A stretch of DNA of 64,000 nt, from contig CP126206.1 of the NCBI GenBank assembly GCA_030272155.1, positions 1,054,001 to 1,118,000 of the forward strand. The letters run 5' to 3'. The number at the start of each line of letters is the position of its first letter. The first letter of the stretch is position 1. The notes below the pieces were generated by a model. That model saw only the letters and a list, made by a program, of their open reading frames with translations, was not told the DNA's origin and searched no databases. This DNA is from Tetradesmus obliquus (taxonomy: Eukaryota > Chlorophyta > Chlorophyceae > Sphaeropleales > Scenedesmaceae). The translations under genes were made by a program, and so were the position numbers. Of this stretch, positions 24,761 through 39,121 are shown piece by piece.

Positions 24761-25609
24761 TCACGACCACTCACCGGCTGCTTTGTCCACGTCCATGCTG
24801 CAAGGTGCAAGGAAACAGCATTGACACACACGGCAGGAGCAGGACGGTTTGTGGCTCAACGGTTGCTTTTGTACGCCACGACGTGCACAAGTTAAATATG
24901 CTGCTCGGCGGCTCGTGCTGTATTGTGTCCGTGAACGCAGGCGAGCCAGGGTTGACATGCAGATTTGGGCACTGCAAGTGCCATCTAGTGACGTCCCGTG
25001 CATGCTCCATTTGCGCATGTTCGGTGCGAGCATTACTGCTGCTGACTTAAGGAATGTAAATAGCATCAGCAGCAGCAGGATGCCTTGGGGTTGCTGGCAC
25101 TGCTGTCTCCCACAGCAGGTCACCTGGTCTCCATGTTGCTGCAGCTGCTCCCGCTCGTGGTTCCCAGATGTTTGCCGTTTTTCCAGCAGTTTGCTGGTAC
25201 AGGCAGTGAAGTAAATCAGCTCCTCGTACGTGGCACCAGGCAAGCCCTTTATCTTTTCTGTTACCCAGTGCCCTGCCTTGAGGATCTTGGATGCAGCAAG
25301 TGCATCCTCCTCGCTGATGATGACCGGCCGCCCTGACCTGTGCGCATCAGCAATACAGCCAAACTCGCGGAAGTTTTTGTAATGCCGCTCAATAAAGACA
25401 CTGTGCCTCTCCTTGACACGCTTGTGTACACCGCCACCATGCCTGGAGCGGAACAGGATTGCTGCCTTGTGTGGATCTATCTCCCCAGTGCCAAAGTCGA
25501 AGGTGGAAGCGGCGCATACCACCGCCCATTCCCTGGTCTCAGCATCCTTGCGCTGGCTAGAACCCTGGGTTTCAGCAGATTTTGAGGTACCTGCACATAA
25601 TGACACCAT
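24761..25609 (-). pseudogene. Transposase-like HTH frame, copy 15
   Basis: Translation identical to the reference copy. Confidence 0.42.
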
Positions 25610-26449
25610 ACTTCAGTCATGTGATTTGTGCGCCAGTGTGTACACTTTGGCGGTACAGGCAGTACAGTACAGCCTTTTGTCAATTTGTCTGACCACCCTG
25701 CAGTAGCACGAAAAGCCACCTACGCCTCCCCTGCGAGCTGACCCGCAACAAGTTGCCACAGTTATACGCTTGTCTTGGCAAAACCGATAATGTGTGCAAG
25801 TGTTGAGGCGCGGGGGTGGCTCTGGCGTGAGCTATATTCTGGACGTCTGCTGTTATCCTGTTATCTTTGCCGCTGATGCATGTGGCCCGCGGCAAAGCGC
25901 TGCATGTTGCCATTTTTCGAAATGGAGATATATTGAGCTGGTGGTGGTGGGGCATGGATGGGTGGCCATGTCATGTGGTGCTGTGTCACACTGTGGGCTC
26001 CTGCTGGCTGAAAGCTGCTGGCTGGCGCTGCAGCCTGCTGCCGCTGTTTTGATTTGGCATGTCAAAAACTCACTGGCAACTCGTGTTAGCGCCATAGCCA
26101 TTGACTACATTTGAACTACAAGTAACCATCCACGCAGCTGTTGCCTCCTCATCGCTGCTTCTGCGATAGTTGTGATACATCTGCTGCTGGTGTCAGCTGC
26201 TGGGCGGGCTGGTGCTGAGTTCCAGTCACCAAGGTGAGCATGGCTGGGAGCCCGCAGTCCGGTTCGATCAAGCTTGCTGTGAAATAGATTGCTGCACTGT
26301 GGTTATGCGCTGCGGAATCTGTGGGGTCTATCGTAATCAAGTGTCTGTGCGACTGCCTTAATCCCCACTGAGGACGACGCTGGAACTGGGCTATCCTGCA
26401 TGCTTCTGCTGCGCTGCTGCTGCAACGTAAATACTATATTTCACTGATC

Positions 26450-27298
26450 TCACGACCACTCACCGGCTGCTTTGTCCACGTCCATGCTGCAAGGTGCAAG
26501 GAAACAGCATTGACACACACGGCAGGAGCAGGACGGTTTGTGGCTCAACGGTTGCTTTTGTACGCCACGACGTGCACAAGTTAAATATGCTGCTCGGCGG
26601 CTCGTGCTGTATTGTGTCCGTGAACGCAGGCGAGCCAGGGTTGACATGCAGATTTGGGCACTGCAAGTGCCATCTAGTGACGTCCCGTGCATGCTCCATT
26701 TGCGCATGTTCGGTGCGAGCATTACTGCTGCTGACTTAAGGAATGTAAATAGCATCAGCAGCAGCAGGATGCCTTGGGGTTGCTGGCACTGCTGTCTCCC
26801 ACAGCAGGTCACCTGGTCTCCATGTTGCTGCAGCTGCTCCCGCTCGTGGTTCCCAGATGTTTGCCGTTTTTCCAGCAGTTTGCTGGTACAGGCAGTGAAG
26901 TAAATCAGCTCCTCGTACGTGGCACCAGGCAAGCCCTTTATCTTTTCTGTTACCCAGTGCCCTGCCTTGAGGATCTTGGATGCAGCAAGTGCATCCTCCT
27001 CGCTGATGATGACCGGCCGCCCTGACCTGTGCGCATCAGCAATACAGCCAAACTCGCGGAAGTTTTTGTAATGCCGCTCAATAAAGACACTGTGCCTCTC
27101 CTTGACACGCTTGTGTACACCGCCACCATGCCTGGAGCGGAACAGGATTGCTGCCTTGTGTGGATCTATCTCCCCAGTGCCAAAGTCGAAGGTGGAAGCG
27201 GCGCATACCACCGCCCATTCCCTGGTCTCAGCATCCTTGCGCTGGCTAGAACCCTGGGTTTCAGCAGATTTTGAGGTACCTGCACATAATGACACCAT
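26450..27298 (-). pseudogene. Transposase-like HTH frame, copy 16
   Basis: Translation identical to the reference copy. Confidence 0.42.
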
Positions 27299-28138
27299 AC
27301 TTCAGTCATGTGATTTGTGCGCCAGTGTGTACACTTTGGCGGTACAGGCAGTACAGTACAGCCTTTTGTCAATTTGTCTGACCACCCTGCAGTAGCACGA
27401 AAAGCCACCTACGCCTCCCCTGCGAGCTGACCCGCAACAAGTTGCCACAGTTATACGCTTGTCTTGGCAAAACCGATAATGTGTGCAAGTGTTGAGGCGC
27501 GGGGGTGGCTCTGGCGTGAGCTATATTCTGGACGTCTGCTGTTATCCTGTTATCTTTGCCGCTGATGCATGTGGCCCGCGGCAAAGCGCTGCATGTTGCC
27601 ATTTTTCGAAATGGAGATATATTGAGCTGGTGGTGGTGGGGCATGGATGGGTGGCCATGTCATGTGGTGCTGTGTCACACTGTGGGCTCCTGCTGGCTGA
27701 AAGCTGCTGGCTGGCGCTGCAGCCTGCTGCCGCTGTTTTGATTTGGCATGTCAAAAACTCACTGGCAACTCGTGTTAGCGCCATAGCCATTGACTACATT
27801 TGAACTACAAGTAACCATCCACGCAGCTGTTGCCTCCTCATCGCTGCTTCTGCGATAGTTGTGATACATCTGCTGCTGGTGTCAGCTGCTGGGCGGGCTG
27901 GTGCTGAGTTCCAGTCACCAAGGTGAGCATGGCTGGGAGCCCGCAGTCCGGTTCGATCAAGCTTGCTGTGAAATAGATTGCTGCACTGTGGTTATGCGCT
28001 GCGGAATCTGTGGGGTCTATCGTAATCAAGTGTCTGTGCGACTGCCTTAATCCCCACTGAGGACGACGCTGGAACTGGGCTATCCTGCATGCTTCTGCTG
28101 CGCTGCTGCTGCAACGTAAATACTATATTTCACTGATC

Positions 28139-28987
28139 TCACGACCACTCACCGGCTGCTTTGTCCACGTCCATGCTGCAAGGTGCAAGGAAACAGCATT
28201 GACACACACGGCAGGAGCAGGACGGTTTGTGGCTCAACGGTTGCTTTTGTACGCCACGACGTGCACAAGTTAAATATGCTGCTCGGCGGCTCGTGCTGTA
28301 TTGTGTCCGTGAACGCAGGCGAGCCAGGGTTGACATGCAGATTTGGGCACTGCAAGTGCCATCTAGTGACGTCCCGTGCATGCTCCATTTGCGCATGTTC
28401 GGTGCGAGCATTACTGCTGCTGACTTAAGGAATGTAAATAGCATCAGCAGCAGCAGGATGCCTTGGGGTTGCTGGCACTGCTGTCTCCCACAGCAGGTCA
28501 CCTGGTCTCCATGTTGCTGCAGCTGCTCCCGCTCGTGGTTCCCAGATGTTTGCCGTTTTTCCAGCAGTTTGCTGGTACAGGCAGTGAAGTAAATCAGCTC
28601 CTCGTACGTGGCACCAGGCAAGCCCTTTATCTTTTCTGTTACCCAGTGCCCTGCCTTGAGGATCTTGGATGCAGCAAGTGCATCCTCCTCGCTGATGATG
28701 ACCGGCCGCCCTGACCTGTGCGCATCAGCAATACAGCCAAACTCGCGGAAGTTTTTGTAATGCCGCTCAATAAAGACACTGTGCCTCTCCTTGACACGCT
28801 TGTGTACACCGCCACCATGCCTGGAGCGGAACAGGATTGCTGCCTTGTGTGGATCTATCTCCCCAGTGCCAAAGTCGAAGGTGGAAGCGGCGCATACCAC
28901 CGCCCATTCCCTGGTCTCAGCATCCTTGCGCTGGCTAGAACCCTGGGTTTCAGCAGATTTTGAGGTACCTGCACATAATGACACCAT
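28139..28987 (-). pseudogene. Transposase-like HTH frame, copy 17
   Basis: Translation identical to the reference copy. Confidence 0.42.
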
Positions 28988-29827
28988 ACTTCAGTCATGT
29001 GATTTGTGCGCCAGTGTGTACACTTTGGCGGTACAGGCAGTACAGTACAGCCTTTTGTCAATTTGTCTGACCACCCTGCAGTAGCACGAAAAGCCACCTA
29101 CGCCTCCCCTGCGAGCTGACCCGCAACAAGTTGCCACAGTTATACGCTTGTCTTGGCAAAACCGATAATGTGTGCAAGTGTTGAGGCGCGGGGGTGGCTC
29201 TGGCGTGAGCTATATTCTGGACGTCTGCTGTTATCCTGTTATCTTTGCCGCTGATGCATGTGGCCCGCGGCAAAGCGCTGCATGTTGCCATTTTTCGAAA
29301 TGGAGATATATTGAGCTGGTGGTGGTGGGGCATGGATGGGTGGCCATGTCATGTGGTGCTGTGTCACACTGTGGGCTCCTGCTGGCTGAAAGCTGCTGGC
29401 TGGCGCTGCAGCCTGCTGCCGCTGTTTTGATTTGGCATGTCAAAAACTCACTGGCAACTCGTGTTAGCGCCATAGCCATTGACTACATTTGAACTACAAG
29501 TAACCATCCACGCAGCTGTTGCCTCCTCATCGCTGCTTCTGCGATAGTTGTGATACATCTGCTGCTGGTGTCAGCTGCTGGGCGGGCTGGTGCTGAGTTC
29601 CAGTCACCAAGGTGAGCATGGCTGGGAGCCCGCAGTCCGGTTCGATCAAGCTTGCTGTGAAATAGATTGCTGCACTGTGGTTATGCGCTGCGGAATCTGT
29701 GGGGTCTATCGTAATCAAGTGTCTGTGCGACTGCCTTAATCCCCACTGAGGACGACGCTGGAACTGGGCTATCCTGCATGCTTCTGCTGCGCTGCTGCTG
29801 CAACGTAAATACTATATTTCACTGATC

Positions 29828-30676
29828 TCACGACCACTCACCGGCTGCTTTGTCCACGTCCATGCTGCAAGGTGCAAGGAAACAGCATTGACACACACGG
29901 CAGGAGCAGGACGGTTTGTGGCTCAACGGTTGCTTTTGTACGCCACGACGTGCACAAGTTAAATATGCTGCTCGGCGGCTCGTGCTGTATTGTGTCCGTG
30001 AACGCAGGCGAGCCAGGGTTGACATGCAGATTTGGGCACTGCAAGTGCCATCTAGTGACGTCCCGTGCATGCTCCATTTGCGCATGTTCGGTGCGAGCAT
30101 TACTGCTGCTGACTTAAGGAATGTAAATAGCATCAGCAGCAGCAGGATGCCTTGGGGTTGCTGGCACTGCTGTCTCCCACAGCAGGTCACCTGGTCTCCA
30201 TGTTGCTGCAGCTGCTCCCGCTCGTGGTTCCCAGATGTTTGCCGTTTTTCCAGCAGTTTGCTGGTACAGGCAGTGAAGTAAATCAGCTCCTCGTACGTGG
30301 CACCAGGCAAGCCCTTTATCTTTTCTGTTACCCAGTGCCCTGCCTTGAGGATCTTGGATGCAGCAAGTGCATCCTCCTCGCTGATGATGACCGGCCGCCC
30401 TGACCTGTGCGCATCAGCAATACAGCCAAACTCGCGGAAGTTTTTGTAATGCCGCTCAATAAAGACACTGTGCCTCTCCTTGACACGCTTGTGTACACCG
30501 CCACCATGCCTGGAGCGGAACAGGATTGCTGCCTTGTGTGGATCTATCTCCCCAGTGCCAAAGTCGAAGGTGGAAGCGGCGCATACCACCGCCCATTCCC
30601 TGGTCTCAGCATCCTTGCGCTGGCTAGAACCCTGGGTTTCAGCAGATTTTGAGGTACCTGCACATAATGACACCAT
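29828..30676 (-). pseudogene. Transposase-like HTH frame, copy 18
   Basis: Translation identical to the reference copy. Confidence 0.42.
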
Positions 30677-31516
30677 ACTTCAGTCATGTGATTTGTGCGC
30701 CAGTGTGTACACTTTGGCGGTACAGGCAGTACAGTACAGCCTTTTGTCAATTTGTCTGACCACCCTGCAGTAGCACGAAAAGCCACCTACGCCTCCCCTG
30801 CGAGCTGACCCGCAACAAGTTGCCACAGTTATACGCTTGTCTTGGCAAAACCGATAATGTGTGCAAGTGTTGAGGCGCGGGGGTGGCTCTGGCGTGAGCT
30901 ATATTCTGGACGTCTGCTGTTATCCTGTTATCTTTGCCGCTGATGCATGTGGCCCGCGGCAAAGCGCTGCATGTTGCCATTTTTCGAAATGGAGATATAT
31001 TGAGCTGGTGGTGGTGGGGCATGGATGGGTGGCCATGTCATGTGGTGCTGTGTCACACTGTGGGCTCCTGCTGGCTGAAAGCTGCTGGCTGGCGCTGCAG
31101 CCTGCTGCCGCTGTTTTGATTTGGCATGTCAAAAACTCACTGGCAACTCGTGTTAGCGCCATAGCCATTGACTACATTTGAACTACAAGTAACCATCCAC
31201 GCAGCTGTTGCCTCCTCATCGCTGCTTCTGCGATAGTTGTGATACATCTGCTGCTGGTGTCAGCTGCTGGGCGGGCTGGTGCTGAGTTCCAGTCACCAAG
31301 GTGAGCATGGCTGGGAGCCCGCAGTCCGGTTCGATCAAGCTTGCTGTGAAATAGATTGCTGCACTGTGGTTATGCGCTGCGGAATCTGTGGGGTCTATCG
31401 TAATCAAGTGTCTGTGCGACTGCCTTAATCCCCACTGAGGACGACGCTGGAACTGGGCTATCCTGCATGCTTCTGCTGCGCTGCTGCTGCAACGTAAATA
31501 CTATATTTCACTGATC

Positions 31517-32365
31517 TCACGACCACTCACCGGCTGCTTTGTCCACGTCCATGCTGCAAGGTGCAAGGAAACAGCATTGACACACACGGCAGGAGCAGGA
31601 CGGTTTGTGGCTCAACGGTTGCTTTTGTACGCCACGACGTGCACAAGTTAAATATGCTGCTCGGCGGCTCGTGCTGTATTGTGTCCGTGAACGCAGGCGA
31701 GCCAGGGTTGACATGCAGATTTGGGCACTGCAAGTGCCATCTAGTGACGTCCCGTGCATGCTCCATTTGCGCATGTTCGGTGCGAGCATTACTGCTGCTG
31801 ACTTAAGGAATGTAAATAGCATCAGCAGCAGCAGGATGCCTTGGGGTTGCTGGCACTGCTGTCTCCCACAGCAGGTCACCTGGTCTCCATGTTGCTGCAG
31901 CTGCTCCCGCTCGTGGTTCCCAGATGTTTGCCGTTTTTCCAGCAGTTTGCTGGTACAGGCAGTGAAGTAAATCAGCTCCTCGTACGTGGCACCAGGCAAG
32001 CCCTTTATCTTTTCTGTTACCCAGTGCCCTGCCTTGAGGATCTTGGATGCAGCAAGTGCATCCTCCTCGCTGATGATGACCGGCCGCCCTGACCTGTGCG
32101 CATCAGCAATACAGCCAAACTCGCGGAAGTTTTTGTAATGCCGCTCAATAAAGACACTGTGCCTCTCCTTGACACGCTTGTGTACACCGCCACCATGCCT
32201 GGAGCGGAACAGGATTGCTGCCTTGTGTGGATCTATCTCCCCAGTGCCAAAGTCGAAGGTGGAAGCGGCGCATACCACCGCCCATTCCCTGGTCTCAGCA
32301 TCCTTGCGCTGGCTAGAACCCTGGGTTTCAGCAGATTTTGAGGTACCTGCACATAATGACACCAT
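31517..32365 (-). pseudogene. Transposase-like HTH frame, copy 19
   Basis: Translation identical to the reference copy. Confidence 0.42.
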
Positions 32366-33205
32366 ACTTCAGTCATGTGATTTGTGCGCCAGTGTGTACA
32401 CTTTGGCGGTACAGGCAGTACAGTACAGCCTTTTGTCAATTTGTCTGACCACCCTGCAGTAGCACGAAAAGCCACCTACGCCTCCCCTGCGAGCTGACCC
32501 GCAACAAGTTGCCACAGTTATACGCTTGTCTTGGCAAAACCGATAATGTGTGCAAGTGTTGAGGCGCGGGGGTGGCTCTGGCGTGAGCTATATTCTGGAC
32601 GTCTGCTGTTATCCTGTTATCTTTGCCGCTGATGCATGTGGCCCGCGGCAAAGCGCTGCATGTTGCCATTTTTCGAAATGGAGATATATTGAGCTGGTGG
32701 TGGTGGGGCATGGATGGGTGGCCATGTCATGTGGTGCTGTGTCACACTGTGGGCTCCTGCTGGCTGAAAGCTGCTGGCTGGCGCTGCAGCCTGCTGCCGC
32801 TGTTTTGATTTGGCATGTCAAAAACTCACTGGCAACTCGTGTTAGCGCCATAGCCATTGACTACATTTGAACTACAAGTAACCATCCACGCAGCTGTTGC
32901 CTCCTCATCGCTGCTTCTGCGATAGTTGTGATACATCTGCTGCTGGTGTCAGCTGCTGGGCGGGCTGGTGCTGAGTTCCAGTCACCAAGGTGAGCATGGC
33001 TGGGAGCCCGCAGTCCGGTTCGATCAAGCTTGCTGTGAAATAGATTGCTGCACTGTGGTTATGCGCTGCGGAATCTGTGGGGTCTATCGTAATCAAGTGT
33101 CTGTGCGACTGCCTTAATCCCCACTGAGGACGACGCTGGAACTGGGCTATCCTGCATGCTTCTGCTGCGCTGCTGCTGCAACGTAAATACTATATTTCAC
33201 TGATC

Positions 33206-34054
33206 TCACGACCACTCACCGGCTGCTTTGTCCACGTCCATGCTGCAAGGTGCAAGGAAACAGCATTGACACACACGGCAGGAGCAGGACGGTTTGTGGC
33301 TCAACGGTTGCTTTTGTACGCCACGACGTGCACAAGTTAAATATGCTGCTCGGCGGCTCGTGCTGTATTGTGTCCGTGAACGCAGGCGAGCCAGGGTTGA
33401 CATGCAGATTTGGGCACTGCAAGTGCCATCTAGTGACGTCCCGTGCATGCTCCATTTGCGCATGTTCGGTGCGAGCATTACTGCTGCTGACTTAAGGAAT
33501 GTAAATAGCATCAGCAGCAGCAGGATGCCTTGGGGTTGCTGGCACTGCTGTCTCCCACAGCAGGTCACCTGGTCTCCATGTTGCTGCAGCTGCTCCCGCT
33601 CGTGGTTCCCAGATGTTTGCCGTTTTTCCAGCAGTTTGCTGGTACAGGCAGTGAAGTAAATCAGCTCCTCGTACGTGGCACCAGGCAAGCCCTTTATCTT
33701 TTCTGTTACCCAGTGCCCTGCCTTGAGGATCTTGGATGCAGCAAGTGCATCCTCCTCGCTGATGATGACCGGCCGCCCTGACCTGTGCGCATCAGCAATA
33801 CAGCCAAACTCGCGGAAGTTTTTGTAATGCCGCTCAATAAAGACACTGTGCCTCTCCTTGACACGCTTGTGTACACCGCCACCATGCCTGGAGCGGAACA
33901 GGATTGCTGCCTTGTGTGGATCTATCTCCCCAGTGCCAAAGTCGAAGGTGGAAGCGGCGCATACCACCGCCCATTCCCTGGTCTCAGCATCCTTGCGCTG
34001 GCTAGAACCCTGGGTTTCAGCAGATTTTGAGGTACCTGCACATAATGACACCAT
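33206..34054 (-). pseudogene. Transposase-like HTH frame, copy 20
   Basis: Translation identical to the reference copy. Confidence 0.42.
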
Positions 34055-34894
34055 ACTTCAGTCATGTGATTTGTGCGCCAGTGTGTACACTTTGGCGGTA
34101 CAGGCAGTACAGTACAGCCTTTTGTCAATTTGTCTGACCACCCTGCAGTAGCACGAAAAGCCACCTACGCCTCCCCTGCGAGCTGACCCGCAACAAGTTG
34201 CCACAGTTATACGCTTGTCTTGGCAAAACCGATAATGTGTGCAAGTGTTGAGGCGCGGGGGTGGCTCTGGCGTGAGCTATATTCTGGACGTCTGCTGTTA
34301 TCCTGTTATCTTTGCCGCTGATGCATGTGGCCCGCGGCAAAGCGCTGCATGTTGCCATTTTTCGAAATGGAGATATATTGAGCTGGTGGTGGTGGGGCAT
34401 GGATGGGTGGCCATGTCATGTGGTGCTGTGTCACACTGTGGGCTCCTGCTGGCTGAAAGCTGCTGGCTGGCGCTGCAGCCTGCTGCCGCTGTTTTGATTT
34501 GGCATGTCAAAAACTCACTGGCAACTCGTGTTAGCGCCATAGCCATTGACTACATTTGAACTACAAGTAACCATCCACGCAGCTGTTGCCTCCTCATCGC
34601 TGCTTCTGCGATAGTTGTGATACATCTGCTGCTGGTGTCAGCTGCTGGGCGGGCTGGTGCTGAGTTCCAGTCACCAAGGTGAGCATGGCTGGGAGCCCGC
34701 AGTCCGGTTCGATCAAGCTTGCTGTGAAATAGATTGCTGCACTGTGGTTATGCGCTGCGGAATCTGTGGGGTCTATCGTAATCAAGTGTCTGTGCGACTG
34801 CCTTAATCCCCACTGAGGACGACGCTGGAACTGGGCTATCCTGCATGCTTCTGCTGCGCTGCTGCTGCAACGTAAATACTATATTTCACTGATC

Positions 34895-35743
34895 TCACGA
34901 CCACTCACCGGCTGCTTTGTCCACGTCCATGCTGCAAGGTGCAAGGAAACAGCATTGACACACACGGCAGGAGCAGGACGGTTTGTGGCTCAACGGTTGC
35001 TTTTGTACGCCACGACGTGCACAAGTTAAATATGCTGCTCGGCGGCTCGTGCTGTATTGTGTCCGTGAACGCAGGCGAGCCAGGGTTGACATGCAGATTT
35101 GGGCACTGCAAGTGCCATCTAGTGACGTCCCGTGCATGCTCCATTTGCGCATGTTCGGTGCGAGCATTACTGCTGCTGACTTAAGGAATGTAAATAGCAT
35201 CAGCAGCAGCAGGATGCCTTGGGGTTGCTGGCACTGCTGTCTCCCACAGCAGGTCACCTGGTCTCCATGTTGCTGCAGCTGCTCCCGCTCGTGGTTCCCA
35301 GATGTTTGCCGTTTTTCCAGCAGTTTGCTGGTACAGGCAGTGAAGTAAATCAGCTCCTCGTACGTGGCACCAGGCAAGCCCTTTATCTTTTCTGTTACCC
35401 AGTGCCCTGCCTTGAGGATCTTGGATGCAGCAAGTGCATCCTCCTCGCTGATGATGACCGGCCGCCCTGACCTGTGCGCATCAGCAATACAGCCAAACTC
35501 GCGGAAGTTTTTGTAATGCCGCTCAATAAAGACACTGTGCCTCTCCTTGACACGCTTGTGTACACCGCCACCATGCCTGGAGCGGAACAGGATTGCTGCC
35601 TTGTGTGGATCTATCTCCCCAGTGCCAAAGTCGAAGGTGGAAGCGGCGCATACCACCGCCCATTCCCTGGTCTCAGCATCCTTGCGCTGGCTAGAACCCT
35701 GGGTTTCAGCAGATTTTGAGGTACCTGCACATAATGACACCAT
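34895..35743 (-). pseudogene. Transposase-like HTH frame, copy 21
   Basis: Translation identical to the reference copy. Confidence 0.42.
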
Positions 35744-36583
35744 ACTTCAGTCATGTGATTTGTGCGCCAGTGTGTACACTTTGGCGGTACAGGCAGTACA
35801 GTACAGCCTTTTGTCAATTTGTCTGACCACCCTGCAGTAGCACGAAAAGCCACCTACGCCTCCCCTGCGAGCTGACCCGCAACAAGTTGCCACAGTTATA
35901 CGCTTGTCTTGGCAAAACCGATAATGTGTGCAAGTGTTGAGGCGCGGGGGTGGCTCTGGCGTGAGCTATATTCTGGACGTCTGCTGTTATCCTGTTATCT
36001 TTGCCGCTGATGCATGTGGCCCGCGGCAAAGCGCTGCATGTTGCCATTTTTCGAAATGGAGATATATTGAGCTGGTGGTGGTGGGGCATGGATGGGTGGC
36101 CATGTCATGTGGTGCTGTGTCACACTGTGGGCTCCTGCTGGCTGAAAGCTGCTGGCTGGCGCTGCAGCCTGCTGCCGCTGTTTTGATTTGGCATGTCAAA
36201 AACTCACTGGCAACTCGTGTTAGCGCCATAGCCATTGACTACATTTGAACTACAAGTAACCATCCACGCAGCTGTTGCCTCCTCATCGCTGCTTCTGCGA
36301 TAGTTGTGATACATCTGCTGCTGGTGTCAGCTGCTGGGCGGGCTGGTGCTGAGTTCCAGTCACCAAGGTGAGCATGGCTGGGAGCCCGCAGTCCGGTTCG
36401 ATCAAGCTTGCTGTGAAATAGATTGCTGCACTGTGGTTATGCGCTGCGGAATCTGTGGGGTCTATCGTAATCAAGTGTCTGTGCGACTGCCTTAATCCCC
36501 ACTGAGGACGACGCTGGAACTGGGCTATCCTGCATGCTTCTGCTGCGCTGCTGCTGCAACGTAAATACTATATTTCACTGATC

Positions 36584-37432
36584 TCACGACCACTCACCGG
36601 CTGCTTTGTCCACGTCCATGCTGCAAGGTGCAAGGAAACAGCATTGACACACACGGCAGGAGCAGGACGGTTTGTGGCTCAACGGTTGCTTTTGTACGCC
36701 ACGACGTGCACAAGTTAAATATGCTGCTCGGCGGCTCGTGCTGTATTGTGTCCGTGAACGCAGGCGAGCCAGGGTTGACATGCAGATTTGGGCACTGCAA
36801 GTGCCATCTAGTGACGTCCCGTGCATGCTCCATTTGCGCATGTTCGGTGCGAGCATTACTGCTGCTGACTTAAGGAATGTAAATAGCATCAGCAGCAGCA
36901 GGATGCCTTGGGGTTGCTGGCACTGCTGTCTCCCACAGCAGGTCACCTGGTCTCCATGTTGCTGCAGCTGCTCCCGCTCGTGGTTCCCAGATGTTTGCCG
37001 TTTTTCCAGCAGTTTGCTGGTACAGGCAGTGAAGTAAATCAGCTCCTCGTACGTGGCACCAGGCAAGCCCTTTATCTTTTCTGTTACCCAGTGCCCTGCC
37101 TTGAGGATCTTGGATGCAGCAAGTGCATCCTCCTCGCTGATGATGACCGGCCGCCCTGACCTGTGCGCATCAGCAATACAGCCAAACTCGCGGAAGTTTT
37201 TGTAATGCCGCTCAATAAAGACACTGTGCCTCTCCTTGACACGCTTGTGTACACCGCCACCATGCCTGGAGCGGAACAGGATTGCTGCCTTGTGTGGATC
37301 TATCTCCCCAGTGCCAAAGTCGAAGGTGGAAGCGGCGCATACCACCGCCCATTCCCTGGTCTCAGCATCCTTGCGCTGGCTAGAACCCTGGGTTTCAGCA
37401 GATTTTGAGGTACCTGCACATAATGACACCAT
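36584..37432 (-). pseudogene. Transposase-like HTH frame, copy 22
   Basis: Translation identical to the reference copy. Confidence 0.42.
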
Positions 37433-38272
37433 ACTTCAGTCATGTGATTTGTGCGCCAGTGTGTACACTTTGGCGGTACAGGCAGTACAGTACAGCCTTT
37501 TGTCAATTTGTCTGACCACCCTGCAGTAGCACGAAAAGCCACCTACGCCTCCCCTGCGAGCTGACCCGCAACAAGTTGCCACAGTTATACGCTTGTCTTG
37601 GCAAAACCGATAATGTGTGCAAGTGTTGAGGCGCGGGGGTGGCTCTGGCGTGAGCTATATTCTGGACGTCTGCTGTTATCCTGTTATCTTTGCCGCTGAT
37701 GCATGTGGCCCGCGGCAAAGCGCTGCATGTTGCCATTTTTCGAAATGGAGATATATTGAGCTGGTGGTGGTGGGGCATGGATGGGTGGCCATGTCATGTG
37801 GTGCTGTGTCACACTGTGGGCTCCTGCTGGCTGAAAGCTGCTGGCTGGCGCTGCAGCCTGCTGCCGCTGTTTTGATTTGGCATGTCAAAAACTCACTGGC
37901 AACTCGTGTTAGCGCCATAGCCATTGACTACATTTGAACTACAAGTAACCATCCACGCAGCTGTTGCCTCCTCATCGCTGCTTCTGCGATAGTTGTGATA
38001 CATCTGCTGCTGGTGTCAGCTGCTGGGCGGGCTGGTGCTGAGTTCCAGTCACCAAGGTGAGCATGGCTGGGAGCCCGCAGTCCGGTTCGATCAAGCTTGC
38101 TGTGAAATAGATTGCTGCACTGTGGTTATGCGCTGCGGAATCTGTGGGGTCTATCGTAATCAAGTGTCTGTGCGACTGCCTTAATCCCCACTGAGGACGA
38201 CGCTGGAACTGGGCTATCCTGCATGCTTCTGCTGCGCTGCTGCTGCAACGTAAATACTATATTTCACTGATC

Positions 38273-39121
38273 TCACGACCACTCACCGGCTGCTTTGTCC
38301 ACGTCCATGCTGCAAGGTGCAAGGAAACAGCATTGACACACACGGCAGGAGCAGGACGGTTTGTGGCTCAACGGTTGCTTTTGTACGCCACGACGTGCAC
38401 AAGTTAAATATGCTGCTCGGCGGCTCGTGCTGTATTGTGTCCGTGAACGCAGGCGAGCCAGGGTTGACATGCAGATTTGGGCACTGCAAGTGCCATCTAG
38501 TGACGTCCCGTGCATGCTCCATTTGCGCATGTTCGGTGCGAGCATTACTGCTGCTGACTTAAGGAATGTAAATAGCATCAGCAGCAGCAGGATGCCTTGG
38601 GGTTGCTGGCACTGCTGTCTCCCACAGCAGGTCACCTGGTCTCCATGTTGCTGCAGCTGCTCCCGCTCGTGGTTCCCAGATGTTTGCCGTTTTTCCAGCA
38701 GTTTGCTGGTACAGGCAGTGAAGTAAATCAGCTCCTCGTACGTGGCACCAGGCAAGCCCTTTATCTTTTCTGTTACCCAGTGCCCTGCCTTGAGGATCTT
38801 GGATGCAGCAAGTGCATCCTCCTCGCTGATGATGACCGGCCGCCCTGACCTGTGCGCATCAGCAATACAGCCAAACTCGCGGAAGTTTTTGTAATGCCGC
38901 TCAATAAAGACACTGTGCCTCTCCTTGACACGCTTGTGTACACCGCCACCATGCCTGGAGCGGAACAGGATTGCTGCCTTGTGTGGATCTATCTCCCCAG
39001 TGCCAAAGTCGAAGGTGGAAGCGGCGCATACCACCGCCCATTCCCTGGTCTCAGCATCCTTGCGCTGGCTAGAACCCTGGGTTTCAGCAGATTTTGAGGT
39101 ACCTGCACATAATGACACCAT
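38273..39121 (-). pseudogene. Transposase-like HTH frame, copy 23
   Basis: Translation identical to the reference copy. Confidence 0.42.
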